A stretch of 64,000 nt of DNA, taken from Oceanobacillus massiliensis str. N'diop (GTDB lineage Bacteria > Bacillota > Bacilli > Bacillales > Amphibacillaceae). Positions 8,842 through 16,651 of this stretch are shown here, one piece after another. The notes beneath the pieces were generated by a model. The model was not told the origin of the DNA. It made no database searches and saw nothing but the letters and a program-made list of their open reading frames with translations. The first letter of the stretch is position 1; each line of letters opens with the position of its first letter. The stretch covers positions 91,071-155,070 of the forward strand of contig NZ_HE610980.1 in assembly GCF_000285495.1 (NCBI RefSeq), written 5' to 3'. The translations under genes and the position numbers were made by a program.

Positions 8842-8874
8842 CTGACAACACTCCTCCCTTATTTACTATACTGT

Positions 8875-8899
8875 TTACCCTTGCTTAAGATCGTAAAAC
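8875..8899 (-). promoter_or_regulatory. Sigma-B-type promoter of ydaT-like gene
   Basis: Minus strand GTTTTA-N13-GGGTAA, one mismatch per box from the sigma-B consensus GTTTAA / GGGTAT. It lies 34 bases before the start codon. Confidence 0.65.
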
Positions 8900-8958
8900 T
8901 TATGGCTGCCACTAAAAAGGATTATAATCTTTGCACATAATCTATAAACTGTGAAGTA

Positions 8959-9296
8959 ACTTGATGATGAGCTTTATCCCCGCTCTGGAAATACACTGCG
9001 CTTTCCGCGGGCTCGCGATGAGCCTCCTCACTCGCAAAGAACGCTCTCTGCGGGGTCTCATCGTCTTCGCTTTCCCGCTGGAGTCTCCGTGTATTTCCTC
9101 CGCTATGATTTGGCTTTCTGAATCAAATTAATGTTATTCAATTATTAAATTGATTGATTGTAGCGCAGGGCAGTCGACTCCAGCGGGAAAAGCAACAGCT
9201 GAAGATCCCGCAAGAAGCCGGTTTTGCTTCTGAGGAAGCTGAAGCGTTGCCCGCGGAAAGCGACTGTCCGGAGCGGAAATCGGCCGAAGCAGTTAT
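8959..9296. repeat. Composite intergenic repeat, copy B
   Basis: Same order and blocks as copy A at 1750-2146: TTGATGATGAGCTT, inverted ends GGAAATACAC (8988) / GTGTATTTCC (9090), the conserved A/T-rich spacer with GGCTTTCTGAAT, then GGCAGTCGACTCCAGCGGG and the CGGAAATCGGCC end. It lacks the 55-base insert of copy A. No coding function is supported. It lies in the 707-base gap between the ydaT-like gene and fni. Confidence 0.8.
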
Positions 9297-9377
9297 CGTA
9301 TTTTTGAGTTTTATTCTTATTCGATTGTATTATAATAAATCCTTAAACAATTTGAGATGGTTGGTCAAATCCCAAGA

Positions 9378-9487
9378 GGTACAGCGGGAAAAGCAACAGC
9401 CGCAGGAAGTGGGTTTCTTCCGAAGAAGCTGAGAGCCCGCCGCGGAAAGCGACTGTCCGGAGCGGAAATCGGCCGTTGCTGCTATAC
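9378..9487. repeat. Extra right-half unit of the composite repeat
   Basis: A second right half (CAGCGGGAAAAGCAACAGC ... CGGAAATCGGCCGTTGCTG) without a left half, about 80 bases after copy B. It shows that the right half can occur alone. Confidence 0.75.
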
Positions 9488-9521
9488 CGCGGGTTCTATC
9501 AATTGCGGTGTTAAGTAATGC

Positions 9522-9556
9522 AAAAAACAGCTAAAGCCCTCTGTGGCTTTAGCTGT
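9522..9556 (-). terminator. Terminator overlapping the end of fni
   Basis: Twelve-base perfect stem ACAGCTAAAGCC / GGCTTTAGCTGT, then T6 on the minus strand. The fni stop codon lies inside the stem. Confidence 0.9.
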
Positions 9557-10598
9557 CTAATAATGATTGTCCAAGTATACTAACGCGTTTTGTGTTTTTC
9601 AATTCGTCCAGATTTTTAACACCAATGCCAAACATTGTCATTTTAAGTTCCAGTTCAATTTGTTCCATTGTTTGGATAACATCTTCTGCTGATTCAGTAG
9701 CTGCCTTTAAAAGCTGACGGGCAAAACCGATGATATCTGCACCGATTGTGATTGCTTTTGCTGCATCTACACCCGTTTTCATTCCGCCACTTGCAACGAT
9801 TGGTGCTTCCGGGAGCTTGCTGCGAACAGATACAATACAGTCTTTCGTGGGATTCCCCCAATTATTAAATGCCTCAGCAGCTGCCTTTTTAAGAGGATCA
9901 CGAGACCGCAGTTTTTCCACTTGGCTCCATGATGTTCCACCAGCGCCTGCCACATCGATATAGGAAATTCCTGCATTGTAGAGTCTCTCAGCCGCTTCTC
10001 CATCAATCCCAAAACCAACCTCTTTGACACCGACTGGAGCGCCCAGCGTTTTGCAGACCTGTTCTATTTTTGGAAGAAGGTTTTCGAAGTTTAAGTCTCC
10101 CCCATCCTGCACCGCTTCCTGTAAGCTGTTCAAATGCAGAACGATTGAATCTGCTCCCGTTTTTTCTATAATCCTTTGGCAATCTTCTGCCCCATAGCCA
10201 TAATTGAACTGTACTGCACCAATATTTGCAATTAAAGGAGCGGTAGGAGCCTGTTTCCGAATTAGAAAGGATTCTTTATGCTGATCACTTTCCAAAAAGG
10301 CACGTGTTGAGCCAATTCCCAGTGCCCAACCCTTTTCTTCTGCTGCCAGTGCCAGATTCTGATTGATTTTTGTTGCAAGTTCCGTACCGCCAGTCATGGA
10401 ACTGACCAAAAATGGCGCTTTCAGTTTCTTATTCAGGAAGCTAGTTTCCAGCGTTATATCCGCAAAATTTATTTCAGGCAGGGCATTATGTAAGAAATTA
10501 ATTCCTTCAAGACCGGTTGATTTATTTACACCTTCCACATTTCCAGTTAGACAAAGACGTATATGCTCTGTCTTCCGTTGATTGATTCCTTTTTCCAT
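9549..10598 (-). CDS. fni: Type 2 isopentenyl-diphosphate delta-isomerase
   Basis: FMN- and NADPH-dependent enzyme that interconverts isopentenyl and dimethylallyl diphosphate in isoprenoid synthesis. 349 residues, TIM-barrel. Landmarks: RKTEHIRLCL at the N-terminus, APFLVSSMTGGTE (FMN site), LGIGSTRAFLE, LIANIGAVQFNYGYG, LHLNSLQEAVQDGGD with the conserved NxxQE segment, VGVKEVGFGI with the catalytic-region lysine, DVAGAGGTSW and the phosphate-binding ASGGMKTGVDAAKAI. RBS GGAGG precedes ATG at 10598. It stands alone. To its right, 10599-10899 holds no gene I can support apart from its own promoter region and that of the following plus-strand gene. Confidence 0.95.
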   Translation of the reverse strand: MEKGINQRKTEHIRLCLTGNVEGVNKSTGLEGINFLHNALPEINFADITLETSFLNKKLKAPFLVSSMTGGTELATKINQNLALAAEEKGWALGIGSTRAFLESDQHKESFLIRKQAPTAPLIANIGAVQFNYGYGAEDCQRIIEKTGADSIVLHLNSLQEAVQDGGDLNFENLLPKIEQVCKTLGAPVGVKEVGFGIDGEAAERLYNAGISYIDVAGAGGTSWSQVEKLRSRDPLKKAAAEAFNNWGNPTKDCIVSVRSKLPEAPIVASGGMKTGVDAAKAITIGADIIGFARQLLKAATESAEDVIQTMEQIELELKMTMFGIGVKNLDELKNTKRVSILGQSLLDS

Positions 10599-10899
10599 AC
10601 GTGGTACCTCCGCTATATATAATATCGTTACCTTACAGTCTACTTGTTTAGAGCCAGAAAAGAAAGAAAGAGCACTTAAGATATGGGAGGAGTTTTTGCG
10701 GAAAAACGGTGCAGATGAAGCTATTCGAATTTCTAAAGCAAAGTCATTAGTCCTGGCCTATTTAAGGCTGTGCTCTTATCGATATGATTAGATGCTTCCG
10801 GGAATGTAATTAAGCGAATAGAATTTCGCAGGCTACCACATAAGAGGATATGGTATAGTGAAAATTAACTTCGTAATCCCGCAAAGGAGGATATGAAAA

Positions 10900-11439
10900 A
10901 TGAAGGAAAAGGCCAGAGAGTTTGCCGAACTCGCTCATAAAGGACAAACAAGAAAAAATTCTGACAGCGCCTATATCACCCATCCAATCCGTGTTGCCGA
11001 GAGACTCGAACAGGCTGGTTTCAGCGAAACATTGGTCTGTGCCGGGTATTTACACGATGTGGTTGAAGATACGCCGATTGAGATTGAAGAGATTGAAAGA
11101 GAATTCGGTCCGGAAACCGCTCGAATCGTTGCAGCCCACACAGAGGATAAATCAAAATCCTGGCAGGAACGTAAACAACATACGATAGATACTGTTAAAT
11201 ATGCAGATAAAGAAATCAAATGCTTAATTATAGCTGATAAGCTGGACAATCTGCTAGGACTTGAAGAGGATCTTACCCAGCTGGGACAAGCTATATGGAA
11301 AAATTTCAATGCAGGAGCCGCCGAACAAGCATGGTATAACAGATCGATCGTTAACCATATGTACGAGGGGTTCGCTGTGGATGAAATCCCAGACTTTTTC
11401 AAAACATACGAAGAAGCTGTCAAACGGGTCTTTGGGTAA
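10900..11439 (+). CDS. Stand-alone RelA/SpoT-like HD hydrolase
   Basis: 179-residue HD-domain phosphohydrolase resembling the hydrolase half of Rel/SpoT and the small alarmone hydrolases (MESH1 type). Metal-binding residues are visible: His in RKNSDSAYITHPIRVAE, the HD pair in AGYLHDVVEDTPIEIEEIE and the downstream ADKLDNL aspartate. No synthetase, TGS or ACT domain follows. A role in (p)ppGpp or NADPH hydrolysis is plausible by family, not shown. RBS AAAGGAGG is strong, nine bases before ATG. Flanking genes fni and rsgA-like are on the other strand, so it is monocistronic. Confidence 0.85.
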   Translation: MKEKAREFAELAHKGQTRKNSDSAYITHPIRVAERLEQAGFSETLVCAGYLHDVVEDTPIEIEEIEREFGPETARIVAAHTEDKSKSWQERKQHTIDTVKYADKEIKCLIIADKLDNLLGLEEDLTQLGQAIWKNFNAGAAEQAWYNRSIVNHMYEGFAVDEIPDFFKTYEEAVKRVFG

Positions 11440-11463
11440 CCAGAGGATAGTGGGAAAATGTAA

Positions 11464-11487
11464 AGGAGCCCTCTAAAAGGGCCCCTC
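11464..11487. terminator. Possible bidirectional hairpin between HD gene and rsgA paralogue
   Basis: GGAGCCC / GGGCCCC arms around TCTAAAA with one mismatch; T-rich sequence follows on the minus strand (TTTACATTTT). Weak, but placed between convergent stops. Confidence 0.4.
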
Positions 11488-11489
11488 GA

Positions 11490-12548
11490 TTACGATCTAT
11501 ATTTAAATTTGTTTTTCTGTTGTTTTGAAATCTGCTTCCATTTATTCTTTTCCTCAAGTTGTGCCTTCTGATCTTGCTTACGCTTTTCAAAGGCGAGCTC
11601 GCGCTGCAGTTTCAAATAGCTCTGGAAACGGTCCTCGGTTATTTCCCCATTTTCTAAGGCTTCTTTAACTTTGCAGCCTGGTTCTGTCTGATGCCTGCAA
11701 TCGGTAAAGCGGCAATCCGCAGCCAATGCTTCCACTTCCTGGAAGGCTTCATTCATCGCCGACTCGCCATCCCACAGCTGCAGCTCCCGCATTCCCGGCG
11801 TGTCAATCAGCAAAGCTTTATTAGGCAGGATAAACATTTCCCGATGTGTTGTCGTATGTCGACCTTTACTGTCAGATTCACGGACCCCTTTCGTGTCCTG
11901 GATCTCTTCACCTAGCAGCGTGTTAACGAGCGTAGACTTTCCCACCCCGGAGGAGCCAAGCAAAGCACCCGTCCTACCTGGAGCCAGATAATCGAATAAT
12001 CCTTCAATACCCTCTTTCGTCACACTGCTGATTGCCACAATAGGTACGCCAATTGCAACCTCTTCCACTTGTGCGATGACGTCTGTAACTTGCTCTTCTG
12101 TACATTCATCTCTTTTAGTCAATACAACAACCGGGGATGCACCACTTTCATATGCAGATAAGATATAACGCTCTATTCGCCGCAGATTCAGATCATGATT
12201 AAGTGAATTCACGATAAAAATGCTATCGATATTGGCTGCCACGAGCTGTGCCTCTGTCTTCAGACCCGCTGCCTGCCGGACAAACTGGCTTTTACGAGGC
12301 AGGACCCTCTTTATAACCGCCTTCTGCTCATCATTGAGTTTATCGGCTTCAACCCAATCACCGACAGCGGGAAAATCGATTGTTGTTTCTGCTTCATTTA
12401 AAAACTTTCCACTTACATGTGCAATAAATTCCATACTGCCATCCGATATGCGATAGCTGTTTTTCTGCACCGCAATCACACGGGCGATCGTTTCTGTGTT
12501 TACATCCTCGTCGGAATTCTTCCAACCAAGGTTATTAAGCTTATTCAA
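11490..12548 (-). CDS. rsgA: Ribosome small-subunit-dependent GTPase A paralogue
   Basis: Circularly permuted GTPase that acts in 30S maturation. Order of motifs is G4 (VVLTKRD), G5 (AISSVTKEG), G1 (GSSGVGKSTL), G2/switch (RHTTTHREM), G3 (DTPGM), as in RsgA. An N-terminal OB-fold covers about residues 20-95. The zinc motif is CRFTDCRHQTEPGC, followed by a basic coiled tail. At 352 residues it is longer than YloQ-type RsgA (about 300) and it is not beside prpC/prkC or rpe, so it is probably the second, longer copy seen in Oceanobacillus-type genomes. Start is TTG at 12548, ten bases after AGGAGG; a 24-codon ORF precedes it. Confidence 0.92.
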   Translation of the reverse strand: MNKLNNLGWKNSDEDVNTETIARVIAVQKNSYRISDGSMEFIAHVSGKFLNEAETTIDFPAVGDWVEADKLNDEQKAVIKRVLPRKSQFVRQAAGLKTEAQLVAANIDSIFIVNSLNHDLNLRRIERYILSAYESGASPVVVLTKRDECTEEQVTDVIAQVEEVAIGVPIVAISSVTKEGIEGLFDYLAPGRTGALLGSSGVGKSTLVNTLLGEEIQDTKGVRESDSKGRHTTTHREMFILPNKALLIDTPGMRELQLWDGESAMNEAFQEVEALAADCRFTDCRHQTEPGCKVKEALENGEITEDRFQSYLKLQRELAFEKRKQDQKAQLEEKNKWKQISKQQKNKFKYRS

Positions 12549-12588
12549 TAGATAATTTCCTCCTAATTTAATGAAGGAAACGTCACAT

Positions 12589-12663
12589 TCATACCGACTG
12601 TTCCTCCATTTTGATGGCTATTTTTTTATTTGCGTCTTTTAAAATCGGATTATATACAGTCAT
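12589..12663 (-). CDS. Small leader ORF (24 aa) before rsgA paralogue
   Basis: ATG at 12663 is preceded by GAAAGGAG at good distance and encodes MTVYNPILKDANKKIAIKME plus EQSV, then TGA. It ends about 40 bases before the rsgA-like start, in the same direction. It might be a translated leader or a small protein. Nothing else supports coding besides the RBS. The remaining 12664-13045 is A/T-rich with no gene I can support; a weak TTGGAA-N16-TATAGA promoter on the minus strand could serve the leader and rsgA. Confidence 0.45.
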   Translation of the reverse strand: MTVYNPILKDANKKIAIKMEEQSV

Positions 12664-13050
12664 ACTGCATCACTCCTTTCAAAATGGTGGAATTACTCTG
12701 AATTATTTTACTACACTTTCTATATAAGTTGCTACATTTTTTCCAAATTCTTTTGTATGTATGGTGATTCATAATAAGTTGAATAAGCAGTTGAGTTATT
12801 AATATACGAGCTACAGATAAAGGACCGGGATTGTTTTTTATCAAGGTGGTTTCCACTATTAAATCTGTTGTTCGCAGAAGAAATTATTCAATATTACTCG
12901 TATATTTTTCTGGTAATAGTTCCATTACATTACACTTTACTAATTGATTATTATAAGCAGCAATGTAAACAGGAAATAATACCCTAAAATATTATTCTCC
13001 GAAAAATCCTGGACTATACCAAATGAGGAAGGGGGAAAAATAAAGGAAAT

Positions 13051-13082
13051 AAAAACCAGGAGATATGGTTATCTCCCGGTTC
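13051..13082 (-). terminator. Terminator after aldo/keto reductase
   Basis: Minus strand AACCGGGAGATA / TATCTCCTGGTT hairpin with one mismatch, then TTTATTT, four bases after the stop. Confidence 0.8.
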
Positions 13083-13085
13083 ACT

Positions 13086-13910
13086 CTATCGGACATTCAT
13101 TTCGCTTGGCACACTGCCATTACGGATATTTCGGTCAAGCTTCGCGATCTTGTCCATGTCTTCTTTACTTAATTCAAAATCAAACAAATTAAAGTTTGAC
13201 TCAATTCTGGATGGTGTCACCGATTTTGGAATCACAACCATGTCAGACTCTAAGTGCCAGCGCAGGATGACCTGTGCAGGTGTTCTACCCTTTTGCTCAG
13301 CGAGTTCTTTAATGACTTCATTTTCCAAAACGTCGGTTCCATTCATTAATGGACTGTATGCCTCCACTAGAATATTATGCTTTTTGCAGAACTCTCTCAA
13401 CTCTACTTGCTGCAAGTACGGATGGCACTCAACCTGATTGATCGCCGGTACAACATCGCATTCATCAAGGATACGTTCCAGATGTTCAATATCAAAGTTG
13501 CAGACACCGATTGCCTTTACCCTTCCGTCATTATACAGATTCTCAAGCGCCTTATATGTCTCTACATATTGGTCAAACTGTGGTGTTGGCCAATGTATTA
13601 AGTATAGGTCTACATAATCCAGTCCTAATTTCTCTAAGCTTTCATCGAAGGCTTTTAACGTATTCTCATACCCCTGATCACTATTCCAAACCTTCGTCGT
13701 GATAAAGAGGTCTTCGCGAGGGACGTTGCTTTCTGATATTGCGGTCCCTACACCAACTTCATTGCCATAGATCTTTGCAGTATCGATTGAACGATAGCCA
13801 ACTTCAATAGCCGTTTTTAAAGGACTAATTACTTCCTCATTTGGAACTTTCCATACACCATATCCCAATTGAGGCATGCTAATACCATTATTTAATGTTA
13901 CATATTGCAT
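13086..13910 (-). CDS. Aldo/keto reductase (AKR5-type)
   Basis: NADPH-dependent carbonyl reductase of the YtbE/YvgN type, 274 residues, cytoplasmic (beta/alpha)8 barrel. The catalytic tetrad is visible: Asp and Tyr in SIDTAKIYGNE, Lys in FITTKVWNSDQG and His in DLYLIHWPTP. NADP-site sequences near the C-terminus are VVIPKSVTPSRIESNF. The physiological substrate is unknown; members reduce methylglyoxal and other aldehydes. RBS AAAGGGAG precedes the ATG. Single gene between a terminator and the divergent chemoreceptor promoter region. Confidence 0.92.
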   Translation of the reverse strand: MQYVTLNNGISMPQLGYGVWKVPNEEVISPLKTAIEVGYRSIDTAKIYGNEVGVGTAISESNVPREDLFITTKVWNSDQGYENTLKAFDESLEKLGLDYVDLYLIHWPTPQFDQYVETYKALENLYNDGRVKAIGVCNFDIEHLERILDECDVVPAINQVECHPYLQQVELREFCKKHNILVEAYSPLMNGTDVLENEVIKELAEQKGRTPAQVILRWHLESDMVVIPKSVTPSRIESNFNLFDFELSKEDMDKIAKLDRNIRNGSVPSEMNVR

Positions 13911-14055
13911 GTCAGCACTCCCTTTCCAAATAATGATAATAGTTTAGCACAAGGTATAATAAGAAGAAAAATAAGATGCTCATTGCTAACATTTAATTTC
14001 CAATAAACATAAATATTATAAAATTTAAAATAGTACTTTATCCTCAAGCAAATGT

Positions 14056-14063
14056 GCCGATAT
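14056..14063 (+). promoter_or_regulatory. Sigma-D-type -10 element of chemoreceptor gene
   Basis: Exact GCCGATAT, the sigma-D (flagellar/chemotaxis) -10 consensus, 45 bases before the start codon. The -35 position (TTTA at 14037, N15 spacer) matches TAAA poorly. Confidence 0.55.
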
Positions 14064-14107
14064 AAAAGATAGTGTTTTCTGTTTTTTAACTTTTTGGGGG
14101 GAAAATA

Positions 14108-15919
14108 ATGATAAAGAAAAGATTTAGAAAAGAAAAGATTCATATAAAAAAAGACAAGAATAAAGTAAAAAAAGATAGGGTTCTTTTTAAAAAGGATAAG
14201 AAAAAAAGCAAAGTTATGAGACTGAATTGGAAGAACGTGAGCATCAGCAATAAATATTTAACGGTCATTTCAGTTATTGCGGCGTTATTTCTTGTTGGAA
14301 GCAGTATTATCTTCCTGCAATTATTTCGAACGGACAATGATATAAAGGCTCTGGATGAGCAAAGCGCTTGGACTAATGACATGATGCAATTGACATCGAC
14401 CATACAACAAAAGGACGTTCAAATAGCCGATTATTTATTGTCACAAAATCCGAAGTATATTGAGTCATTCAATACATATACAGAAAGTCTGAATTCTCTT
14501 GCTGCAGAGCTGGCTCCAACTATGGCGACTGAGGAGCAAAAAGAGATATTCAGCAATATCCAGGCAAATGATGAAAGTATCAACGAGGCCTTTGTCAATA
14601 AGATGATACCTTCCGTTGAAGAGGGCTTGGTTACCTATGCCGCTTCACAACGAAATTTTTCCTCTGATCTGCGGAATGAAAATATTGACCTGGTAAATCA
14701 GCTGATAGAAATTACAAAAGCAAAGCAGGCGGAAATGATTGAATCAGCCACAAACAGCCTAGATACAAGCAGAATCATATTGATTGTATCCAATGTATTG
14801 GCCGTCATCATCGGCATCCTGTTGACCGTATTGGTTAGCCGCAGAATTAAAGCGGGACTCACAAGCTTAGTTAATATAACAACTGAAGTTGCAGATGGAA
14901 ACCTTAATGTCCAGTCAATGGATTATGACGGAAAGGATGAAATCGGACAATTATCTTCTTCCGTCACGCAAATGAAAGATAATATGCAAAGGGTTATTAA
15001 AAATGTGGCTAGCGCCAGCAATGCCGTAACAAGCAGGAGCGAACATCTGACACAATCAGCTAATGAAGTTAAGGAAGGAAATACCCAGATTGCTTCTACA
15101 ATGGAGGAGTTATCCTCTGGTGCCGAAACACAGGCAAATGGTGCTTCTGACTTGGCAGAGAATATGAATGAATTCGTAAAAATTGTTTTGCAGTCTGAGA
15201 AAAGCGGCCAGGAAATTGCCGTTACATCAAATGACGTTCTCAAGCTTACAACAGATGGTACGGCTTTGATGGAAAAATCCGTTCACCAGATGAAGCGAAT
15301 TGACAATATCGTCTCCGACTCTGTTGATAAAGTCAAAAGTCTGGACAAACAATCCCGTGAGATATCAAATCTAGTCTCTGTCATTAAAGATATTGCCGAC
15401 CAAACGAATCTCTTATCATTAAACGCTGCTATCGAGGCAGCAAGGGCTGGTGAACATGGTAAAGGATTTGCGGTTGTAGCAGATGAAGTTCGAAAGCTTT
15501 CTGACCAGGTTGCTTCCTCCGTGGGTGAGATTACATCCATCGTGAACAACATCCAAACAGAAACCGGACATGTTGTTGGATCATTGACCTCCGGCTACAA
15601 TGAGGTTCAGGAAGGTTCCACCCAAATACAACAAACCGGACAAAGCTTCGAAACCATTAATAATGCTGTCACTGTAATGACGGATAAAATCACAACGATA
15701 TCAACCAATCTGAAAGAGATTGCAGAAAGCAGTAATTCGATGAACACTCTTATCGAAGAAATCGCATCGGTATCAGAGGAATCTGCTGCAGGAGTCGAAC
15801 AAGCAGCAGCCTCCGCCCAGCAAACAGCAAGTTCAATGGAAGAAGTCTCAAACAACGCAGACGAACTCGCTGGACTTGCAGAAGACCTAAACGCCCAGCT
15901 GAAAATATTCAAACTTTAA
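14108..15919 (+). CDS. Methyl-accepting chemotaxis protein
   Basis: Transmembrane chemoreceptor that signals through CheA/CheW. The order is an unusual basic N-terminal tail (residues 1-36), TM1 about 50-70, extracytoplasmic four-helix-bundle sensor about 71-215, TM2 about 216-240, HAMP about 241-295, then a long cytoplasmic coiled coil with the conserved hairpin tip [20 protein letters not shown] and [15 protein letters not shown]. Gln/Glu pairs around EEISSV-type stretches are candidate methylation sites. The ligand is unknown. Start is ATG at 14108 with GGGGGG eight bases upstream; no RBS precedes the inner Met37, so the tail is probably real. A sigma-D-type -10 lies upstream and a strong terminator downstream. 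Confidence 0.93.
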   Translation: MIKKRFRKEKIHIKKDKNKVKKDRVLFKKDKKKSKVMRLNWKNVSISNKYLTVISVIAALFLVGSSIIFLQLFRTDNDIKALDEQSAWTNDMMQLTSTIQQKDVQIADYLLSQNPKYIESFNTYTESLNSLAAELAPTMATEEQKEIFSNIQANDESINEAFVNKMIPSVEEGLVTYAASQRNFSSDLRNENIDLVNQLIEITKAKQAEMIESATNSLDTSRIILIVSNVLAVIIGILLTVLVSRRIKAGLTSLVNITTEVADGNLNVQSMDYDGKDEIGQLSSSVTQMKDNMQRVIKNVASASNAVTSRSEHLTQSANEVKEGNTQIASTMEELSSGAETQANGASDLAENMNEFVKIVLQSEKSGQEIAVTSNDVLKLTTDGTALMEKSVHQMKRIDNIVSDSVDKVKSLDKQSREISNLVSVIKDIADQTNLLSLNAAIEAARAGEHGKGFAVVADEVRKLSDQVASSVGEITSIVNNIQTETGHVVGSLTSGYNEVQEGSTQIQQTGQSFETINNAVTVMTDKITTISTNLKEIAESSNSMNTLIEEIASVSEESAAGVEQAAASAQQTASSMEEVSNNADELAGLAEDLNAQLKIFKL

Positions 15920-15930
15920 AATTCTCACAA

Positions 15931-15965
15931 GAAAGGGCTCCCTCGTGCAGGGAGCCCTTTCTTTG
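15931..15965 (+). terminator. Terminator after chemoreceptor gene
   Basis: Twelve-base perfect stem AAAGGGCTCCCT / AGGGAGCCCTTT, then CTTTG. Confidence 0.85.
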
Positions 15966-15979
15966 TGCTTACTGTTATT

Positions 15980-16100
15980 CGGTGTGCGGAGCGGCTCGGG
16001 GACGCGAAGCAGGAGCAGAGCGGGCGGTTTGGTAGAGTGTTACAACACGTTAAGTGCGGGGAGCAAAGCGGGCGGCGTGGTGCGCAAGGCGGTTACCTGG
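15980..16100. other. G+C-rich leader of the 20-bp array, with a short direct repeat
   Basis: Much richer in G+C than its surroundings. GGAGCAGAGCGGGCGG (16012-16027) recurs as GGAGCAAAGCGGGCGG (16060-16075). It runs straight into the array. No gene, promoter or RNA family is recognised. Confidence 0.6.
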
Positions 16101-16600
16101 GATTTTTCCGCTGTTCTCGCGATTATTCCGCGCTCCTTGCGATTTTTCCGCGCTCCTTGCGATTATTCCGCGGTTCTTACGATTTTTCCGCGCTTCTTAC
16201 GATTTTTCCGCGCTTCCCACGTTTTTTCCGCGCTTCTTGCGATTTTTCCGCGCTTCCCACGTTTTTTCCGCGATTCCCACGTTTTTTCCGCGCTTCCAGC
16301 GATTATTCCGCGCTTCCCACGTTTTTTCCGCGCTTCTCACGTTTATTCCGCGCTCCTTGCGATTTTTCCGCGCTTCTCACGTTTATTCCGCGCTCCTTGC
16401 GATTTTTCCGCGCTTTCCACGTTTTTTCCGCGCTCCCAGCGATATTTCCGCGCTTCTCACGATTTTTCCGCGCTTTCAACGTTTATTCCGCGCTCCCGGC
16501 AGTTTTTCCGCGCTTCCCACGTTTATTCCGCGCTCCTTGCGATTATTCAGCGCTTCTCTCGATTTTTCCGCGCTTTCCACGTTTATTCCGCGCTTCCCAT
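16101..16600. repeat. 25-unit perfect-register 20-bp tandem array, locus 1
   Basis: Twenty-five consecutive 20-bp units with no insertion or deletion. A typical unit is GATTTTTCCGCGCTTCCCAC. The core TTCCGCGC is almost constant; positions 1-5 and 14-20 vary. Units ending in AC are nearly always followed by GT, and units ending in GC by GA, so the linker has two word classes (ACGTTT and GCGATT). Because 20 is not a multiple of 3 and the unit lacks plus-strand stops, all three plus frames stay open, but the resulting Phe/Arg/Ser/Ala-rich peptides are an artefact. It is not a CRISPR: there is no long unique spacer. It lies between convergent genes. Confidence 0.95.
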
Positions 16601-16651
16601 TATCCATCCAGCTACCCACGATACACCGCACGACTTGCGCTCGCGTCTAGT

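Noticed and set aside
9154-9432. ORF of 92 codons in repeat region
   Set aside because: It lies wholly within composite repeats B and the extra right half. No RBS and low-complexity product.
10582-10791. 69-codon ORF between fni and the HD gene
   Set aside because: The first codons lie in the fni 5' region and no RBS is seen. The second half (EKKERALKIWEEF) looks coding-like but is not supported; it might be a remnant.
12650-12856. 68-codon minus-strand ORF upstream of the RsgA paralogue
   Set aside because: The good RBS in this area belongs to the 24-codon ORF in another frame; this frame lacks its own.
16101-16600. CRISPR array
   Set aside because: Period is 20 bp with variable bases of only about 12 and a shared core; there are no 30-40 bp unique spacers, no cas genes.
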